From assembly GCF_024158035.1 (NCBI RefSeq), contig NZ_JAMZEK010000001.1, forward strand, positions 372,001-436,000: 64,000 nucleotides of DNA. Reading direction: 5' to 3'. The notes beneath the pieces were generated by a model that was not told the DNA's origin, searched no databases, and saw only the letters and a program-made list of their open reading frames with translations. The DNA comes from Dyella lutea. GTDB lineage: Bacteria > Pseudomonadota > Gammaproteobacteria > Xanthomonadales > Rhodanobacteraceae. Of the stretch, positions 9,018-18,172 are shown in pieces. The position numbers and the translations under genes were made by a program. Every line of letters begins with the position of its first letter. The first letter of the stretch is position 1.

Positions 9018-9228
9018 GACACCTCGAGAACACGCGTGAGAGGGAGGCCCCGTCGCAGGCCGTGAGCGGGCGGCGCGGCACAAGGCGCGCAGTTTGGCAT
9101 AGCGCCGCGGGCGTACAAACCGGTCCACTGAAGGACGACTAAACCGCCTGTGGCCAAGCCAGCCGGACCGGTGCAGCGCAAGCGTCGCTGCACTAAAGTG
9201 CCGCGCTCGTCACGGCTGCCCCACACCC
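9018..9228. promoter_or_regulatory. Divergent intergenic region between RimK-like and GNAT genes
   Basis: 211 bp between two outward-facing start codons. It must hold both promoters and leaders, but I cannot assign convincing -35/-10 pairs on either strand. No short open frame with a good ribosome site that would look like a peptide substrate was found here. Confidence 0.4.
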
Positions 9229-9786
9229 GTGGCGCGAACCTTCGCGCTTTCCCTGTCTGGATCGACCGCCCTGAACAGAGCTACCCGCCCCGCCCATGAC
9301 GCCGCGCCTGCGCCCGCCACCGCTGACGTGCGCGTGCGACGCGCCGAGCTGTCCGACCTGGACGACCTGGTGGCACTGGAAGACGCCACCTTCGACAGCG
9401 ACCGCATGAGCCGGGTGCAGTATCGCCGCCACCTGGACAGCGGAAGCGCCAGCATACTGGTGGCCAGTGCCAACCATCGGCGCTTCCTCGGCACGGCCGT
9501 GGTGTTCTTCCGCAAGGGCAGCCGGGTCGCTCGACTGTATTCGCTGGCCAGCCGGCCCGAGGCGCGCGGCAAGGGGGTCGGATCGGCGCTGCTGGCGGCA
9601 GCCGAGCGCACTGCACGCCAGCGCGGCTGCACCGAACTGCGGCTGGAAGTGCGTACCGACAACGCCAGCGCGATCCGCCTGTACGAGCGACTCGGCTACC
9701 AGCGCTTCGCCCGCATCGATGGCTACTACGAGGACGGCGCGGACGCCTGGCGCTACGCGCGGCCGCTGGACGCGGCGACGCGCTGA
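9229..9786 (+). CDS. GNAT-family N-acetyltransferase (RimI-like), partner of RimK-like enzyme
   Basis: 185 residues from a GTG at 9229; the start is uncertain, since the conserved domain begins only at about residue 34 (VRVRRAELSDLDDLVALE), near another GTG at 9328. GNAT motifs: the acetyl-CoA loop RPEARGKGVGSALL, RLEVRTDNASAIRLYERLGY and a final GYYEDGADAWRY. The sequence pattern, including FDSDRMSRVQYRRHL, fits the N-terminal half of proteins described as GNAT/peptidase C39 fusions, but no peptidase half follows here: the gene ends right after the acetyltransferase. It probably acetylates an amine on a small molecule or peptide handled by the divergent ligase. Confidence 0.85.
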   Translation: MARTFALSLSGSTALNRATRPAHDAAPAPATADVRVRRAELSDLDDLVALEDATFDSDRMSRVQYRRHLDSGSASILVASANHRRFLGTAVVFFRKGSRVARLYSLASRPEARGKGVGSALLAAAERTARQRGCTELRLEVRTDNASAIRLYERLGYQRFARIDGYYEDGADAWRYARPLDAATR

Positions 9787-10473
9787 CTAGCGCAGCAGTT
9801 CCTGCATCCGCTGTGCGGTCGCGTCGTCCGGACGAGCCACCAGCGCGCCGGTGCGCATCATGGACACCTCGTAGTGGCCCCGGTCGACCAGCGGCAGGAA
9901 CGCGCCGCTGCCGAACACGGCATCCACTTCGGGTAGCCAGCCGGGCAGCTCCTTGCGCAGGGTCAGCAGGTCGAAGCCACCGGAGGGAGCGAAGTCGATT
10001 ACCGTACGCGGCGCCTCCTGCTCCTGGCGGGCATCGTCATAGCGACCGTCGATGCGGTCGAGCCGGTATACCGGCGGGGCGCCGGCGAGCAGCGCCGGCA
10101 GCTTCCACTTCAGCACGATCGCCTCGACCCGGAAGGCATCGCCGGCCACCTCGACCACCCGCGAGCTGCCGTCCGGCCAGGTCAGGGTGAGCGCCCAGCG
10201 CTGGGGCGACAGGATGCGTGCGTCGACCGCCACCACCGGCACTTCGGCGACCAGCTTGCGGTAACCCCGCAAGCTCCATCCCAGCGTGAACGAGCCCAGT
10301 GCCAGCACCAGCCAGGCCAGAGTCAGCACGAGCGCCAGCGAGGCACGCAGGTGCCGCCGGTCTCGCCAGTGACGACGGCCACCCGCGGCAGCGGTCAACG
10401 CCAACAGCAGCAGCGCGGCGGCGACCACGAACAGCAGGGTGGCAGGCAGAGCGAGCAGATGCTCCCAGTTCAC
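9787..10473 (-). CDS. Inner-membrane protein of unknown function
   Basis: 228 residues from a GTG at 10473 with GGAGTG seven bases upstream. Two N-terminal membrane segments (residues ~8-30 and ~44-67) are followed by a soluble domain of about 150 residues, probably periplasmic, with VAEVPVVAVDARILSPQRWAL, a WPDGSSRVVEVAGDAFRVEA strand and VYRLDRIDGRY. I do not recognise a family; related proteins in Xanthomonadales are, from memory, called efflux-pump-like without evidence. It converges tail-to-tail with the GNAT gene, with no gap, and diverges from the Sel1-repeat gene. Confidence 0.72.
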   Translation of the reverse strand: MNWEHLLALPATLLFVVAAALLLLALTAAAGGRRHWRDRRHLRASLALVLTLAWLVLALGSFTLGWSLRGYRKLVAEVPVVAVDARILSPQRWALTLTWPDGSSRVVEVAGDAFRVEAIVLKWKLPALLAGAPPVYRLDRIDGRYDDARQEQEAPRTVIDFAPSGGFDLLTLRKELPGWLPEVDAVFGSGAFLPLVDRGHYEVSMMRTGALVARPDDATAQRMQELLR

Positions 10474-10583
10474 GGATCACTCCAGCGACAGGACAGGTTC
10501 AGGCCGTGACCATCGGCGTGTTGCCGGCCGCGACTCCCGGGCGTAGGTTAGCCGATGCTCCCCAGCGACCAAGGAGGTTCGCC

Positions 10584-11336
10584 ATGCGCAGGATGTGTGT
10601 TGCCGTTTTCGTGCTGGCCGGGACGGCCGGTTTCGCCCAAGCCGCCAGCCAGCCACCGAAGCCACCGGAAGATCCCCAGGTGCGCGCCCTGCTCGACGGC
10701 ATGGCCGAAGCGAGCACCTGGGGACATCCCGACCAGTTCGGCCAGTACCAGGGCATGGTTGCCTACTCGCACGGCCGCTACGCGGCGGCGATGCGGCTGT
10801 TCACCATCGGCGCCTATTACGCCGACAAGGTGTCCCAGCTCAGCATCGGCCTGATGTATCTCAACGGCCAGGGCGTCGCGCGCGATCCGGTGAAAGCCTG
10901 GGCGTGGACGGCACTGGCCGCCGAGCGCGGTTATCCCCGTTTCGAGGCGACCCGCGACGGCATCTGGAAGAACCTGTCCAGCGACCAGCGCAAGCAGGCA
11001 TTGGCGATGCGCGACGAGTTGGCCAGGACCTATGCCGACGTGCACGCGAAGCCGCGGATGATCGGGGAGTTGCGTTATTACCGCACCCAGCTCACCGGCT
11101 CGCGCCTGGGCGACGATCCCGGCGTGCATACGGTAGCGGTCGGGCCGTCGCAGACCGAGGGCGTGAATTGCATGCGCGCAGCCCGGGTCGGGTTGCGTGG
11201 GGCAGGGTGTGGCAGCGCGGACATGGCCTCGCCCGAACAATGGGACCCGAAGCTCTACTTCAAGGTGCGCGACGCGCAGTACGAGGGCACGGTGACCGTC
11301 GGCGAGGCCCAGCGGGACACCAGCAGCAAGCCCTGA
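10584..11336 (+). CDS. Exported Sel1-like repeat protein
   Basis: 250 residues from an ATG at 10584 with a near-perfect AAGGAGG. A signal peptide with likely cleavage after AQA (residue ~20). A single clear Sel1-type repeat lies around residues 78-115 (VSQLSIGLMYLNGQGVARD and KAWAWTALAAERGY). The C-terminal part is rich in Gly and Cys (NCMRAARVGLRGAGCG) and lacks a recognised domain. Sel1 repeats mediate protein contacts; function here unknown. It lies just before the lptM-dapF group, but a promoter-like sequence separates them. Confidence 0.78.
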   Translation: MRRMCVAVFVLAGTAGFAQAASQPPKPPEDPQVRALLDGMAEASTWGHPDQFGQYQGMVAYSHGRYAAAMRLFTIGAYYADKVSQLSIGLMYLNGQGVARDPVKAWAWTALAAERGYPRFEATRDGIWKNLSSDQRKQALAMRDELARTYADVHAKPRMIGELRYYRTQLTGSRLGDDPGVHTVAVGPSQTEGVNCMRAARVGLRGAGCGSADMASPEQWDPKLYFKVRDAQYEGTVTVGEAQRDTSSKP

Positions 11337-11360
11337 CCGGCAGCGGCGGATGGCTATACT
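11333..11360 (+). promoter_or_regulatory. Candidate promoter for lptM-dapF
   Basis: A -35-like CTGACC (11333-11338), 16 bp spacer and a good -10 TATACT (11355-11360), 28 bp before the lptM start. The -35 overlaps the stop codon of the previous gene. Confidence 0.45.
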
Positions 11361-11387
11361 CGCGGTCTCTTATTCGAGGAATCCCGC

Positions 11388-11588
11388 ATGCGCCGTCTGC
11401 TCCTGCCCACCCTGGCCGCCCTGTCCGCAGCCGCCTTGGCTGGTTGCGGCAACAAGGGTCCGCTGGTGCTGCCCGCGAGGCCGGTGGCGCCCGCCTCCGC
11501 CACGAGCGTGCCGGTGACTCCCGCTGGCGCAAGCAGCTCGTCGCCGGCGCCGGCGACGAGCGCGCCGGCATCGACCGGCTCGCGCTGA
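11388..11588 (+). CDS. lptM: LPS translocon maturation lipoprotein LptM (YifL family)
   Basis: 66 residues. The lipoprotein signal ends in LAGC with Cys near residue 20 and continues CGNKGPLVLP, the hallmark of this family. The rest is a low-complexity Ala/Ser/Pro/Thr tail. In E. coli LptM helps oxidative maturation of the LptD-LptE LPS export machine in the outer membrane and sits upstream of dapF, as it does here (15 bp spacing). The Cys and the short conserved block are the only functional part, so the tail's poor conservation is expected. Confidence 0.85.
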   Translation: MRRLLLPTLAALSAAALAGCGNKGPLVLPARPVAPASATSVPVTPAGASSSSPAPATSAPASTGSR

Positions 11589-11603
11589 AGCGGCTCCCGG
11601 CGC

Positions 11604-12437
11604 ATGAAGCTGCGCTTTTCCAAGATGCACGGCATCGGCAACGACTTCGTCGTGCTCGACCGCCGAAACGATCCTTCCGTCCCGGATGTCGCGTTGGTCC
11701 GCGCCATGGCGGATCGTCGCAAAGGCGTTGGTTTCGACCAGCTGCTGACCATCGAGCCGGCGCGCGATCCGTCCTGCGCCTTCTATTACGGCATCTGGAA
11801 TGCCGACGGCTCGCCGTCCGGCCAGTGCGGCAATGGCGCGCGCTGCGTCGCTGCCTGGCTGCACCGCGCCGGGGCGCTACCGCTGGGCCGGACGGTGCGG
11901 CTGGAGAGTCCGTCCGGCCCGGTCGCGGTGCAGCTGCAGGCTCCGCTGGACGTGGCGGTGGACATGGGCGAACCGGCTTTCCAGCCGTCGCGCATACCGT
12001 TCCAGCGCGCGCGCGACGTCGACAGTCATCCGCTCATCGTGGGCAGCGACACGCTGACCATCGGCGTGGCATCGATGGGCAATCCGCACGCGGTGCTGCT
12101 GGTGGAAGACACCGATGCCCCGAGGGTGGATGCGCTGGGGCCGCGCATCACCACGCACCCGGATTTTCCGCAACAGGTCAACGCAGGCTTCGCCCAGCCG
12201 CTGGCGCGCGACCACATCCGGCTGCGCGTGCACGAACGCGGTGCCGGCTGGACGCTGGCCTGCGGCACCGGGGCCTGTGCGGCGATGGCGGTGCTGCGGC
12301 GGCGTGGCCTGGTGGACACCGAAGTACGCGTGGATCTGCCCGGCGGCTCGCTCACGATCACCTGGTCCGGCCCCGGCCACACGCTGTGGATGCGCGGTCC
12401 GGCCGCCTTCGTGTTCGAGGGCGAGTGGCCGGCGTGA
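11604..12437 (+). CDS. dapF: Diaminopimelate epimerase
   Basis: 277 residues, normal length. It converts LL- to meso-diaminopimelate for lysine and peptidoglycan synthesis. Both catalytic Cys are visible: C75 in SGQCGNGARC and C220 in LACGTGACAA. The N-terminal GIGNDFVVLD and ASMGNPHAV are also typical. It is second in the E. coli-like order lptM-dapF-DUF484-xerC. The next gene begins 99 bp later. Confidence 0.97.
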   Translation: MKLRFSKMHGIGNDFVVLDRRNDPSVPDVALVRAMADRRKGVGFDQLLTIEPARDPSCAFYYGIWNADGSPSGQCGNGARCVAAWLHRAGALPLGRTVRLESPSGPVAVQLQAPLDVAVDMGEPAFQPSRIPFQRARDVDSHPLIVGSDTLTIGVASMGNPHAVLLVEDTDAPRVDALGPRITTHPDFPQQVNAGFAQPLARDHIRLRVHERGAGWTLACGTGACAAMAVLRRRGLVDTEVRVDLPGGSLTITWSGPGHTLWMRGPAAFVFEGEWPA

Positions 12438-12536
12438 CGCAGCGTTGATGTTCGCCGGCGCAGGTCGCAGACTCGGTGCGTTCGCGCGGCGAAAGATGCT
12501 GCGCCCTGTCCCCGACGTGCCCGAGGATCGACCCGC

Positions 12537-13220
12537 ATGACCGACAGCGTGACCGAGCCGACGCTGCAGCCCGAGCAGGTGGCCGCCTACCTGCGCCGCC
12601 ACCCCGACTTCCTGACCGACTATCCCGACCTTGCCGCGAAACTCACGCTGCCCCGCGAGCAGGGGGCTGCCGCGTCGCTGGCCGTGTACCAGCTGCAGAG
12701 CCTGCGCGAGAAGAACGCCGAACTCGAGGGCCGGCTGGCCGAGCTGATCGCCATCGCCAGCGAGAACGAAACGCTGATGAAGCGGGTGCACGACCTGACC
12801 ATCACCCTGCTGCGCGCCAACACGCCCGAGGTTACCGCGCGCAGCGTGATCGCCAAGCTCAGCGCCGACTTCCAGACCGAGCAGGTCCGGCTGGTGCTGT
12901 TCGGACCGGCCACGCTGCCGCCCGCGGACTGGCTGGTGCACGTGCCGGAGGGGCGTGGGGGGTTGCCGGAGTTCGCGGACTTCCTGGCCCACCACGAGCC
13001 GATCGCCGGACGCCTGTCGGCCGAACGCCTGTATCGGCTGTTCGGTCAGCGTGCGGAAAACGTGCGCTCTGCGGCAGTGATGCCGCTGGGCGAACTGGGC
13101 CTGCTGGCGATCGGCTCGAGCAATCCCGATCATTTCCAGCCGGGCATGGGCACGCTGTTCCTGAAGATGATCGCCACCACGATCACCGCCGCGCTCGCGC
13201 GGGCACGCGACATCGGCTGA
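12537..13220 (+). CDS. DUF484 (YigA-like) protein
   Basis: 227 residues. Begins with a helical N-terminal region (VAAYLRRHPDFLTDYPDLAAKL), then a coiled coil (about residues 50-85, LREKNAELEGRLAELIAIA), then a GAF-like globular part (LVLFGPATLPPADWLVHV, SAAVMPLGELGLLAIGSS, GTLFLKMIATTIT). The family is unassigned biochemically; it nearly always sits just before xerC, as here (10 bp spacing). A sensory or partner role in recombination or signalling is only a guess. Confidence 0.9.
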   Translation: MTDSVTEPTLQPEQVAAYLRRHPDFLTDYPDLAAKLTLPREQGAAASLAVYQLQSLREKNAELEGRLAELIAIASENETLMKRVHDLTITLLRANTPEVTARSVIAKLSADFQTEQVRLVLFGPATLPPADWLVHVPEGRGGLPEFADFLAHHEPIAGRLSAERLYRLFGQRAENVRSAAVMPLGELGLLAIGSSNPDHFQPGMGTLFLKMIATTITAALARARDIG

Positions 13221-13230
13221 GTCCGTCGCC

Positions 13231-14136
13231 ATGACCCGGACATCGGCCGCCCCCGCCCGATCGCAGGTGGAGGCGTGGCTGGCACGGCTGGCCGACGAAC
13301 GGCAGGCATCGCCACATACCCTGGCCGGCTACCGGCGCGATCTGGACAAGCTGCTGCGCTACATGAAGGCACAGGATTTGGCCGGCTTCGACCGGCTCGA
13401 CGTCCACGCCATGCGCCGTTTCGTCGCCGCCGAACACCGCGCCGGACTCTCGCCGAAAAGCCTGCAGCGCCTGCTTTCGGCCTGTCGCAGCCTGTTTCGC
13501 CACCTCACACGGGAGGGTCGGCTCGACCACGACCCCGCACTCGGGGTACGGGGACCCAAGGTGCACCGCAAGTTGCCGCAGGTGCTCGATGTGGACGAAG
13601 CGGCCAGCCTGATCGAACACGGCGGGCAGGAAGGCCCGCTTGGTCTGCGCGACCGGGCCATGCTGGAGCTGTTCTATTCCTCCGGCCTGCGTCTGTCCGA
13701 ACTGTGCGGGCTGCACTGGCAGGACCTGGACCTGGAGGGGGGCGAGGTGCGCGTGCTCGGCAAAGGCCGCAAGACCCGCATCGTGCCGGTGGGCCGCCAG
13801 GCGGTGGAAGCGTTGCGGGCGCTGGCTGCCGCCGAAGGCATGAGCCCTGCCTCGCCGGTGTTCCGGGGCAGAGCGGGCGCGCCGATCAGCCCCCGGACGG
13901 TGCAGGCCCGCCTGAAGACGCTGGCGCTGCAGCAGGGGAGCGCCAAGCGCGTCCATCCCCACTTGCTGCGGCACACCTTCGCCAGCCACATGCTGGAGTC
14001 TTCCGGCGACCTGCGAGCGGTGCAGGAGTTGCTCGGCCATGCCGACATCGCCACCACGCAGATCTATACCCACCTGGATTTCCAGCATCTGGCCCGCGTC
14101 TACGACGCGGCCCATCCGCGTGCCAAACGCAAGTAA
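13231..14136 (+). CDS. xerC: Tyrosine recombinase XerC
   Basis: 301 residues. With XerD it resolves chromosome dimers at dif near the terminus. N-terminal SAM-like DNA-binding domain (about residues 8-95); catalytic domain with the Arg in SGLRLSELCGL, the Lys in GKGRKTR, the HLLRHTFASHML box (His, Arg) and the nucleophile Tyr in TTQIYTHLDF. Length is typical. Co-directional with DUF484, 10 bp apart. XerC rather than XerD is preferred because of the dapF-DUF484 context. Confidence 0.94.
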   Translation: MTRTSAAPARSQVEAWLARLADERQASPHTLAGYRRDLDKLLRYMKAQDLAGFDRLDVHAMRRFVAAEHRAGLSPKSLQRLLSACRSLFRHLTREGRLDHDPALGVRGPKVHRKLPQVLDVDEAASLIEHGGQEGPLGLRDRAMLELFYSSGLRLSELCGLHWQDLDLEGGEVRVLGKGRKTRIVPVGRQAVEALRALAAAEGMSPASPVFRGRAGAPISPRTVQARLKTLALQQGSAKRVHPHLLRHTFASHMLESSGDLRAVQELLGHADIATTQIYTHLDFQHLARVYDAAHPRAKRK

Positions 14137-14232
14137 ATCCGGCGGCGAAAGGTTGGCGACGGAATGACGCAAGCGGCCTGAAAGCAGGGAACGTGGACAC
14201 TCCCGGACACCCTCCGCTCAGCATGGCTGCCG

Positions 14233-15348
14233 ATGGTTCCCGTCGTCTCCCCGGACAACCCGTTGGCACAATCCCCCGCATCCCGGGAGTTCGGACCGTC
14301 GTCACCGCCCATGACAGGTGGACGCGTACCGGTCGGCGGGCTGGCTTGCCGCGGCATCCACCGGATCCTGGTGCTTCGCCCCAACCACCGGCTGGGCAAC
14401 ACGCTGCTGATCACGCCGCTGCTGTGCGAACTCGAGCGCTATTTCCCGGGCGCCGAGGTCGACGTGGTCACCGGTTGCGAGGCCGCCCCGGACATCTTTG
14501 CCGGCTTTCGCCAGGTCCGCCGCATCTATCAGCTCACCCGCCGCCCTGGTCACCATCCCTGGCGCCTGTGGCGGGCGATCCGTTCGATGCGTCGCGCCCG
14601 CTACGACCTCGCTATCGACTGCGTGAAGGGGTCGCACTCCGCCCGCCTGCTCATGCGCTGGAGCGGCGCACGACATTGGATAGCACCGCCATTCGATGCC
14701 CGGGATCAGCGCCAGGCCGGCCCTGCGTGGCAGGCGGTGTGGTCGAGCGCCCCGGGCCATTTCGCCCTCGATGCGGTGCACGCGCTGCGGCATGCGCTCG
14801 TGGCCGGGGCGGGCGCCCCGGAACGTCCGCAGCCCCGGTTGTGCATGAAACTGCGCGCCGATGAAATACAGGACGGACGCGCCACGCTCGACAATCTGCT
14901 CGAACAGGCGCCCCCCCGCGGGCCGGTGGTGGCGATCTTTCCCAATGCCACGGGCAACAAACGACTGCCCGGCAAGTGGTGGCAGCAGTTCATTGAGGCG
15001 CTGCAGCAACACGATCCTTCACTGCGCTTCATCGAAATGGTGGCTGCGCACGGCTGCTCGCAGCTCGAGGGAAAGCTGCCGGCCTACTTTTCCAGCGATG
15101 TGCGCCGGATGGCGACACTCATCCGCCAATGCGACGGCTACATCAGTGGCGACTGCGGCGTGATGCATCTGGCCTGCGCCAGCGGCACGCCCACGTTGGG
15201 CCTGTTCACCCGGCCCAATCTGGAGCGCTACCGACCATACGGCCCGCTCGACGGCGCCATCGCCGTCGATCCGTCCGACGTGGCGCCAGCCGTCGCGGCC
15301 GCGAAATCCTTCCTGGATGCCCTGTCCGAAAGCCGGGCCGTGAACTAA
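14233..15348 (+). CDS. Glycosyltransferase family 9 (heptosyltransferase-like)
   Basis: 371 residues from the ATG at 14233; an alternative ATG at 14311 would remove 26 poorly conserved residues and lies closer to the domain start ([21 protein letters not shown]). That motif, [17 protein letters not shown], the nucleotide-sugar loop [21 protein letters not shown] and [20 protein letters not shown] are the GT9 features shared by WaaC/WaaF-type enzymes. It probably adds a heptose or other sugar to LPS core or another glycan. It stands between xerC and hslV with no other LPS genes nearby. Confidence 0.88.
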   Translation: MVPVVSPDNPLAQSPASREFGPSSPPMTGGRVPVGGLACRGIHRILVLRPNHRLGNTLLITPLLCELERYFPGAEVDVVTGCEAAPDIFAGFRQVRRIYQLTRRPGHHPWRLWRAIRSMRRARYDLAIDCVKGSHSARLLMRWSGARHWIAPPFDARDQRQAGPAWQAVWSSAPGHFALDAVHALRHALVAGAGAPERPQPRLCMKLRADEIQDGRATLDNLLEQAPPRGPVVAIFPNATGNKRLPGKWWQQFIEALQQHDPSLRFIEMVAAHGCSQLEGKLPAYFSSDVRRMATLIRQCDGYISGDCGVMHLACASGTPTLGLFTRPNLERYRPYGPLDGAIAVDPSDVAPAVAAAKSFLDALSESRAVN

Positions 15349-15427
15349 GCGCGGGCTGGACTCGCCGCGCTTGCAATCGCCAGCTCCGAACCCCACTGAG
15401 ACCGTTCGTCTGTCTCGCGGAGCTGCC

Positions 15428-15961
15428 ATGGAATCGTTCCACGCCACCACCATCGTCTCGGTGCGCCGCCACGGCAAGGTCGTGATCGGCGGCGACGGTC
15501 AGGTGACCCTGGGGCACACGGTGATGAAGGCCAACGCCCGCAAGATCCGCCGGCTCGGCAAAGGTGACGTGCTGGCTGGTTTCGCCGGTGCCACCGCCGA
15601 TGCGTTCACTCTGTTCGAGCTGTTCGAGCAGAAGCTCGAAAAGCACGGCAACAACCTCACCCGCGCCGCGGTGGAGATGGCCAAGGATTGGCGCACTGAC
15701 CGTCGCTATGGAAAGCTCGAGGCGATGCTGGCGGTGGCCGACAAGGACACCTCGCTGCTGATTTCCGGCAACGGCGACGTGCTGGAGCCCGAGCAAGGCC
15801 TGATCGCGATCGGCTCAGGCGGACCCTACGCCCAGTCCGCGGCGCTCGCGCTGCTGGAGAACTCCGACCTCGATGCCCGCAACATCGTCGAGAAATCGCT
15901 GAAGATCGCCGGCGACATCTGCATCTACACCAACCACAACGCGGTGATCGAAGAGCTCTGA
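15428..15961 (+). CDS. hslV: ATP-dependent protease peptidase subunit HslV
   Basis: 177 residues from the ATG at 15428 with GGAG eight bases ahead. A short propeptide MESFHA precedes the catalytic N-terminal threonine of [11 protein letters not shown], so processing is expected. [31 protein letters not shown] and the C-terminal part are typical. Forms the double-hexamer proteolytic core of HslUV in the cytoplasm, degrading regulators and misfolded proteins. hslU follows 73 bp downstream. I saw no sigma-32-like promoter that I would trust. Confidence 0.97.
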   Translation: MESFHATTIVSVRRHGKVVIGGDGQVTLGHTVMKANARKIRRLGKGDVLAGFAGATADAFTLFELFEQKLEKHGNNLTRAAVEMAKDWRTDRRYGKLEAMLAVADKDTSLLISGNGDVLEPEQGLIAIGSGGPYAQSAALALLENSDLDARNIVEKSLKIAGDICIYTNHNAVIEEL

Positions 15962-16034
15962 GCGCTCCCCGCTGCCGCCGTTCCGGCCCCGGGCCGGGAC
16001 GGCGGTCCCGCCAGTCCCCACCGACCGGTGCCCC

Positions 16035-17375
16035 ATGTCCGAACTCACCCCCCGCGAAATCGTCAACGAACTCGACCGTTACATCATCGGCCAGCACGAC
16101 GCCAAGCGTGCCGTGGCGGTGGCCCTGCGCAGCCGCTGGCGCCGCATGCAGCTGGAACCGGCGATGCGCAACGAGGTGACGCCGAAGAACATCCTGATGA
16201 TCGGCCCCACCGGGGTAGGCAAGACCGAGATCGCGCGGCGCCTGGCCACGCTGGCCAACGCGCCGTTCGTCAAGGTCGAGGCGACCAAGTTCACCGAGGT
16301 CGGCTACGTCGGCAAGGACGTCGAGTCGATCATCCGCGACCTCGCCGACGTGGCCTACAAGCTGACCCGCGAGCAGGCGGTCAAGCGCGTACGCACCCAG
16401 GCCGAGGACCGTGCCGAGGACCGCATCCTCGACGCCCTGCTGCCACGCCGCCAGGCGCCGGCCGACTGGAGCCACGACACTGCAGCCACGCCGTCGATCG
16501 ACAGCGACACCCGGCAGAAGCTGCGCAAGCAGCTGCGCGAGGGCGTGTTGGACGAACGCGAGATCGAGCTGGAGACAGCGATGAACGTGGGCGTGGAGAT
16601 CATGTCGCCACCGGGCATGGAGGAGATGGGCGCCCAGCTGCGCCAGATGTTCCAGAACCTCGGCGGCGCCAAGACGCAGAAGCGCAAACTGGCGATCAGG
16701 GCGGCACGGCCGCTGCTGATCGACGAGGAAGCGGGCAAGCTGCTCAACGACGAGGAGATCCGTGCCCAGGCCGTGGAAGCCGCCGAGCAGCACGGCATCG
16801 TCTTCATCGACGAGATCGACAAGGTCGCCCAGCGCAGCGACTACGGCCACTCCGGCGTCAGCCGCGAGGGCGTGCAGCGCGACCTGCTGCCGCTGGTCGA
16901 GGGCTCCACCGTGTCGACCAAGTACGGTCCGATCAAGACCGACCACATGCTGTTCATCGCCTCGGGCGCGTTCTCGCTGGCCAAGCCTTCGGACCTGATT
17001 CCCGAGCTGCAGGGCCGGCTGCCGATCCGGGTCGAGCTGTCGGCGCTGTCGGTGGACGACTTCAAGCGGATCCTGCGCGAGCCGAACAACGCGCTGACCA
17101 AGCAATACGTCGCTCTGCTGGCAACCGAGGGCGTGACGGTGGAATTCGCCGGGTCGGGGATCGACCGGCTGGCCGAGGTGGCCTTCCAGGTGAACGAGCG
17201 CACCGAGAACATCGGCGCCCGCCGCCTGCACACCGTGATGGAGCGCCTGCTGGAGAGCATCTCGTACGAGGCTGCGGACAAGAGCGGCGAAAAATACCTG
17301 ATCAACGACGAATTTGTAGACAAAACGCTCGGTAGTCTCGTCGAGGACCAGGATCTGAGCCGCTACATACTCTGA
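16035..17375 (+). CDS. hslU: ATP-dependent protease ATPase subunit HslU
   Basis: 446 residues, AAA+ unfoldase that feeds HslV. Motifs: N-terminal [16 protein letters not shown], Walker [10 protein letters not shown] (~residues 56-64), the pore motif [10 protein letters not shown], an insertion (I) domain, Walker [10 protein letters not shown] (~255-265), the sensor region, and the C-terminal tail ending DLSRYIL, whose last residues dock into HslV. Length and ends match the family. Second gene of hslVU. Confidence 0.97.
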   Translation: MSELTPREIVNELDRYIIGQHDAKRAVAVALRSRWRRMQLEPAMRNEVTPKNILMIGPTGVGKTEIARRLATLANAPFVKVEATKFTEVGYVGKDVESIIRDLADVAYKLTREQAVKRVRTQAEDRAEDRILDALLPRRQAPADWSHDTAATPSIDSDTRQKLRKQLREGVLDEREIELETAMNVGVEIMSPPGMEEMGAQLRQMFQNLGGAKTQKRKLAIRAARPLLIDEEAGKLLNDEEIRAQAVEAAEQHGIVFIDEIDKVAQRSDYGHSGVSREGVQRDLLPLVEGSTVSTKYGPIKTDHMLFIASGAFSLAKPSDLIPELQGRLPIRVELSALSVDDFKRILREPNNALTKQYVALLATEGVTVEFAGSGIDRLAEVAFQVNERTENIGARRLHTVMERLLESISYEAADKSGEKYLINDEFVDKTLGSLVEDQDLSRYIL

Positions 17376-17403
17376 ACAAGCCGGGCTGTCCCAGTCTGCT
17401 AAA

Positions 17404-18027
17404 ATGATTGCCATGGGCAAGGTCATCGAACTCAAAATCACCGGTCAGCGGGCGCAGTTGCGTGAAGCGCAGCAGCGGCAGCAACTGGTGCGGCTGTGGC
17501 GCGGCGACCTGGAACACGGCAGCTTCTGCGGCTACGTGGCCGGCGTGGGGCGGGAGTTCTTCCTGCTCTGGGTGGTCGGTGATGCCATCACCTACGATGG
17601 CTTGTACGTGATGCGCCACCGCGACGTCACCGAGCTGGAGGCGCCGGATGCGCACCACTCGTTCATCGAACGCGCGCTGGCGGTCAAGCACATCGTGCCG
17701 CGGGTGCCACGCCAGTTCCCCCTGGACGGCATCCGCGAGGTAGTGCAGGCCGCCGGCCTGCTCTCGCCGGTGGTCGGCGTGCACGTGGACAGCGAGGAGG
17801 AGTCGGAGGTCTGCTACGTCGGGCGGGTACTCGGCGTGGAGGAAGACGGCTTCAACATGCAGGAAATCACTCCGGACGCGGAGTGGCTGCGAGAGCCCTC
17901 GTTTTTCGCCTGGGACGAGGTATCGACCATCAGCATCCAGGATGGCTACGCACAGTCTTTGCTGGCCGTGGCCGGCGATCCGCCACCGTTGGAGCAGGGC
18001 GATTCCGGCGTCGGTCGCGCACAGTAA
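17404..18027 (+). CDS. Conserved protein of unknown function downstream of hslU
   Basis: 207 residues; the ATG at 17404 or the one at 17413 (MGKVIELKITG) may be used. No signal peptide or membrane segment, so cytoplasmic. N-terminal part is Gln/Arg-rich (RAQLREAQQRQQLVRLWRGDLEHG) followed by beta-rich segments (FCGYVAGVGREFFLLWVVGDAITYDGLYVMRHRDV) that resemble an SH3- or Sm-like barrel, and a second similar one (SEVCYVGRVLGVEEDGFNMQEI, FAWDEVSTISIQDGY). The two halves look like a repeat of the same barrel. I do not recognise a family. It sits 28 bp after hslU and ends in a terminator, so it may be part of the hslVU transcript. Confidence 0.75.
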   Translation: MIAMGKVIELKITGQRAQLREAQQRQQLVRLWRGDLEHGSFCGYVAGVGREFFLLWVVGDAITYDGLYVMRHRDVTELEAPDAHHSFIERALAVKHIVPRVPRQFPLDGIREVVQAAGLLSPVVGVHVDSEEESEVCYVGRVLGVEEDGFNMQEITPDAEWLREPSFFAWDEVSTISIQDGYAQSLLAVAGDPPPLEQGDSGVGRAQ

Positions 18028-18051
18028 GGCCGCCACACCAGCGCCACACGA

Positions 18052-18077
18052 AGCCCACCGGAAACGGTGGGCTTTTT
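18052..18077 (+). terminator. Rho-independent terminator after hslVU-unknown gene
   Basis: Perfect 9-bp stem AGCCCACCG / CGGTGGGCT with a GAAA loop, then five T. Located 25 bp after the preceding stop. Confidence 0.9.
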
Positions 18078-18172
18078 CGTGCGCGCCCTCCGGACGATGG
18101 CGGCAACGTTCACTCCCGCTTGCCGGGACCGGCGTTGCAATGGGGCGATCGCCCATCGACGCGGAGTGCCCC

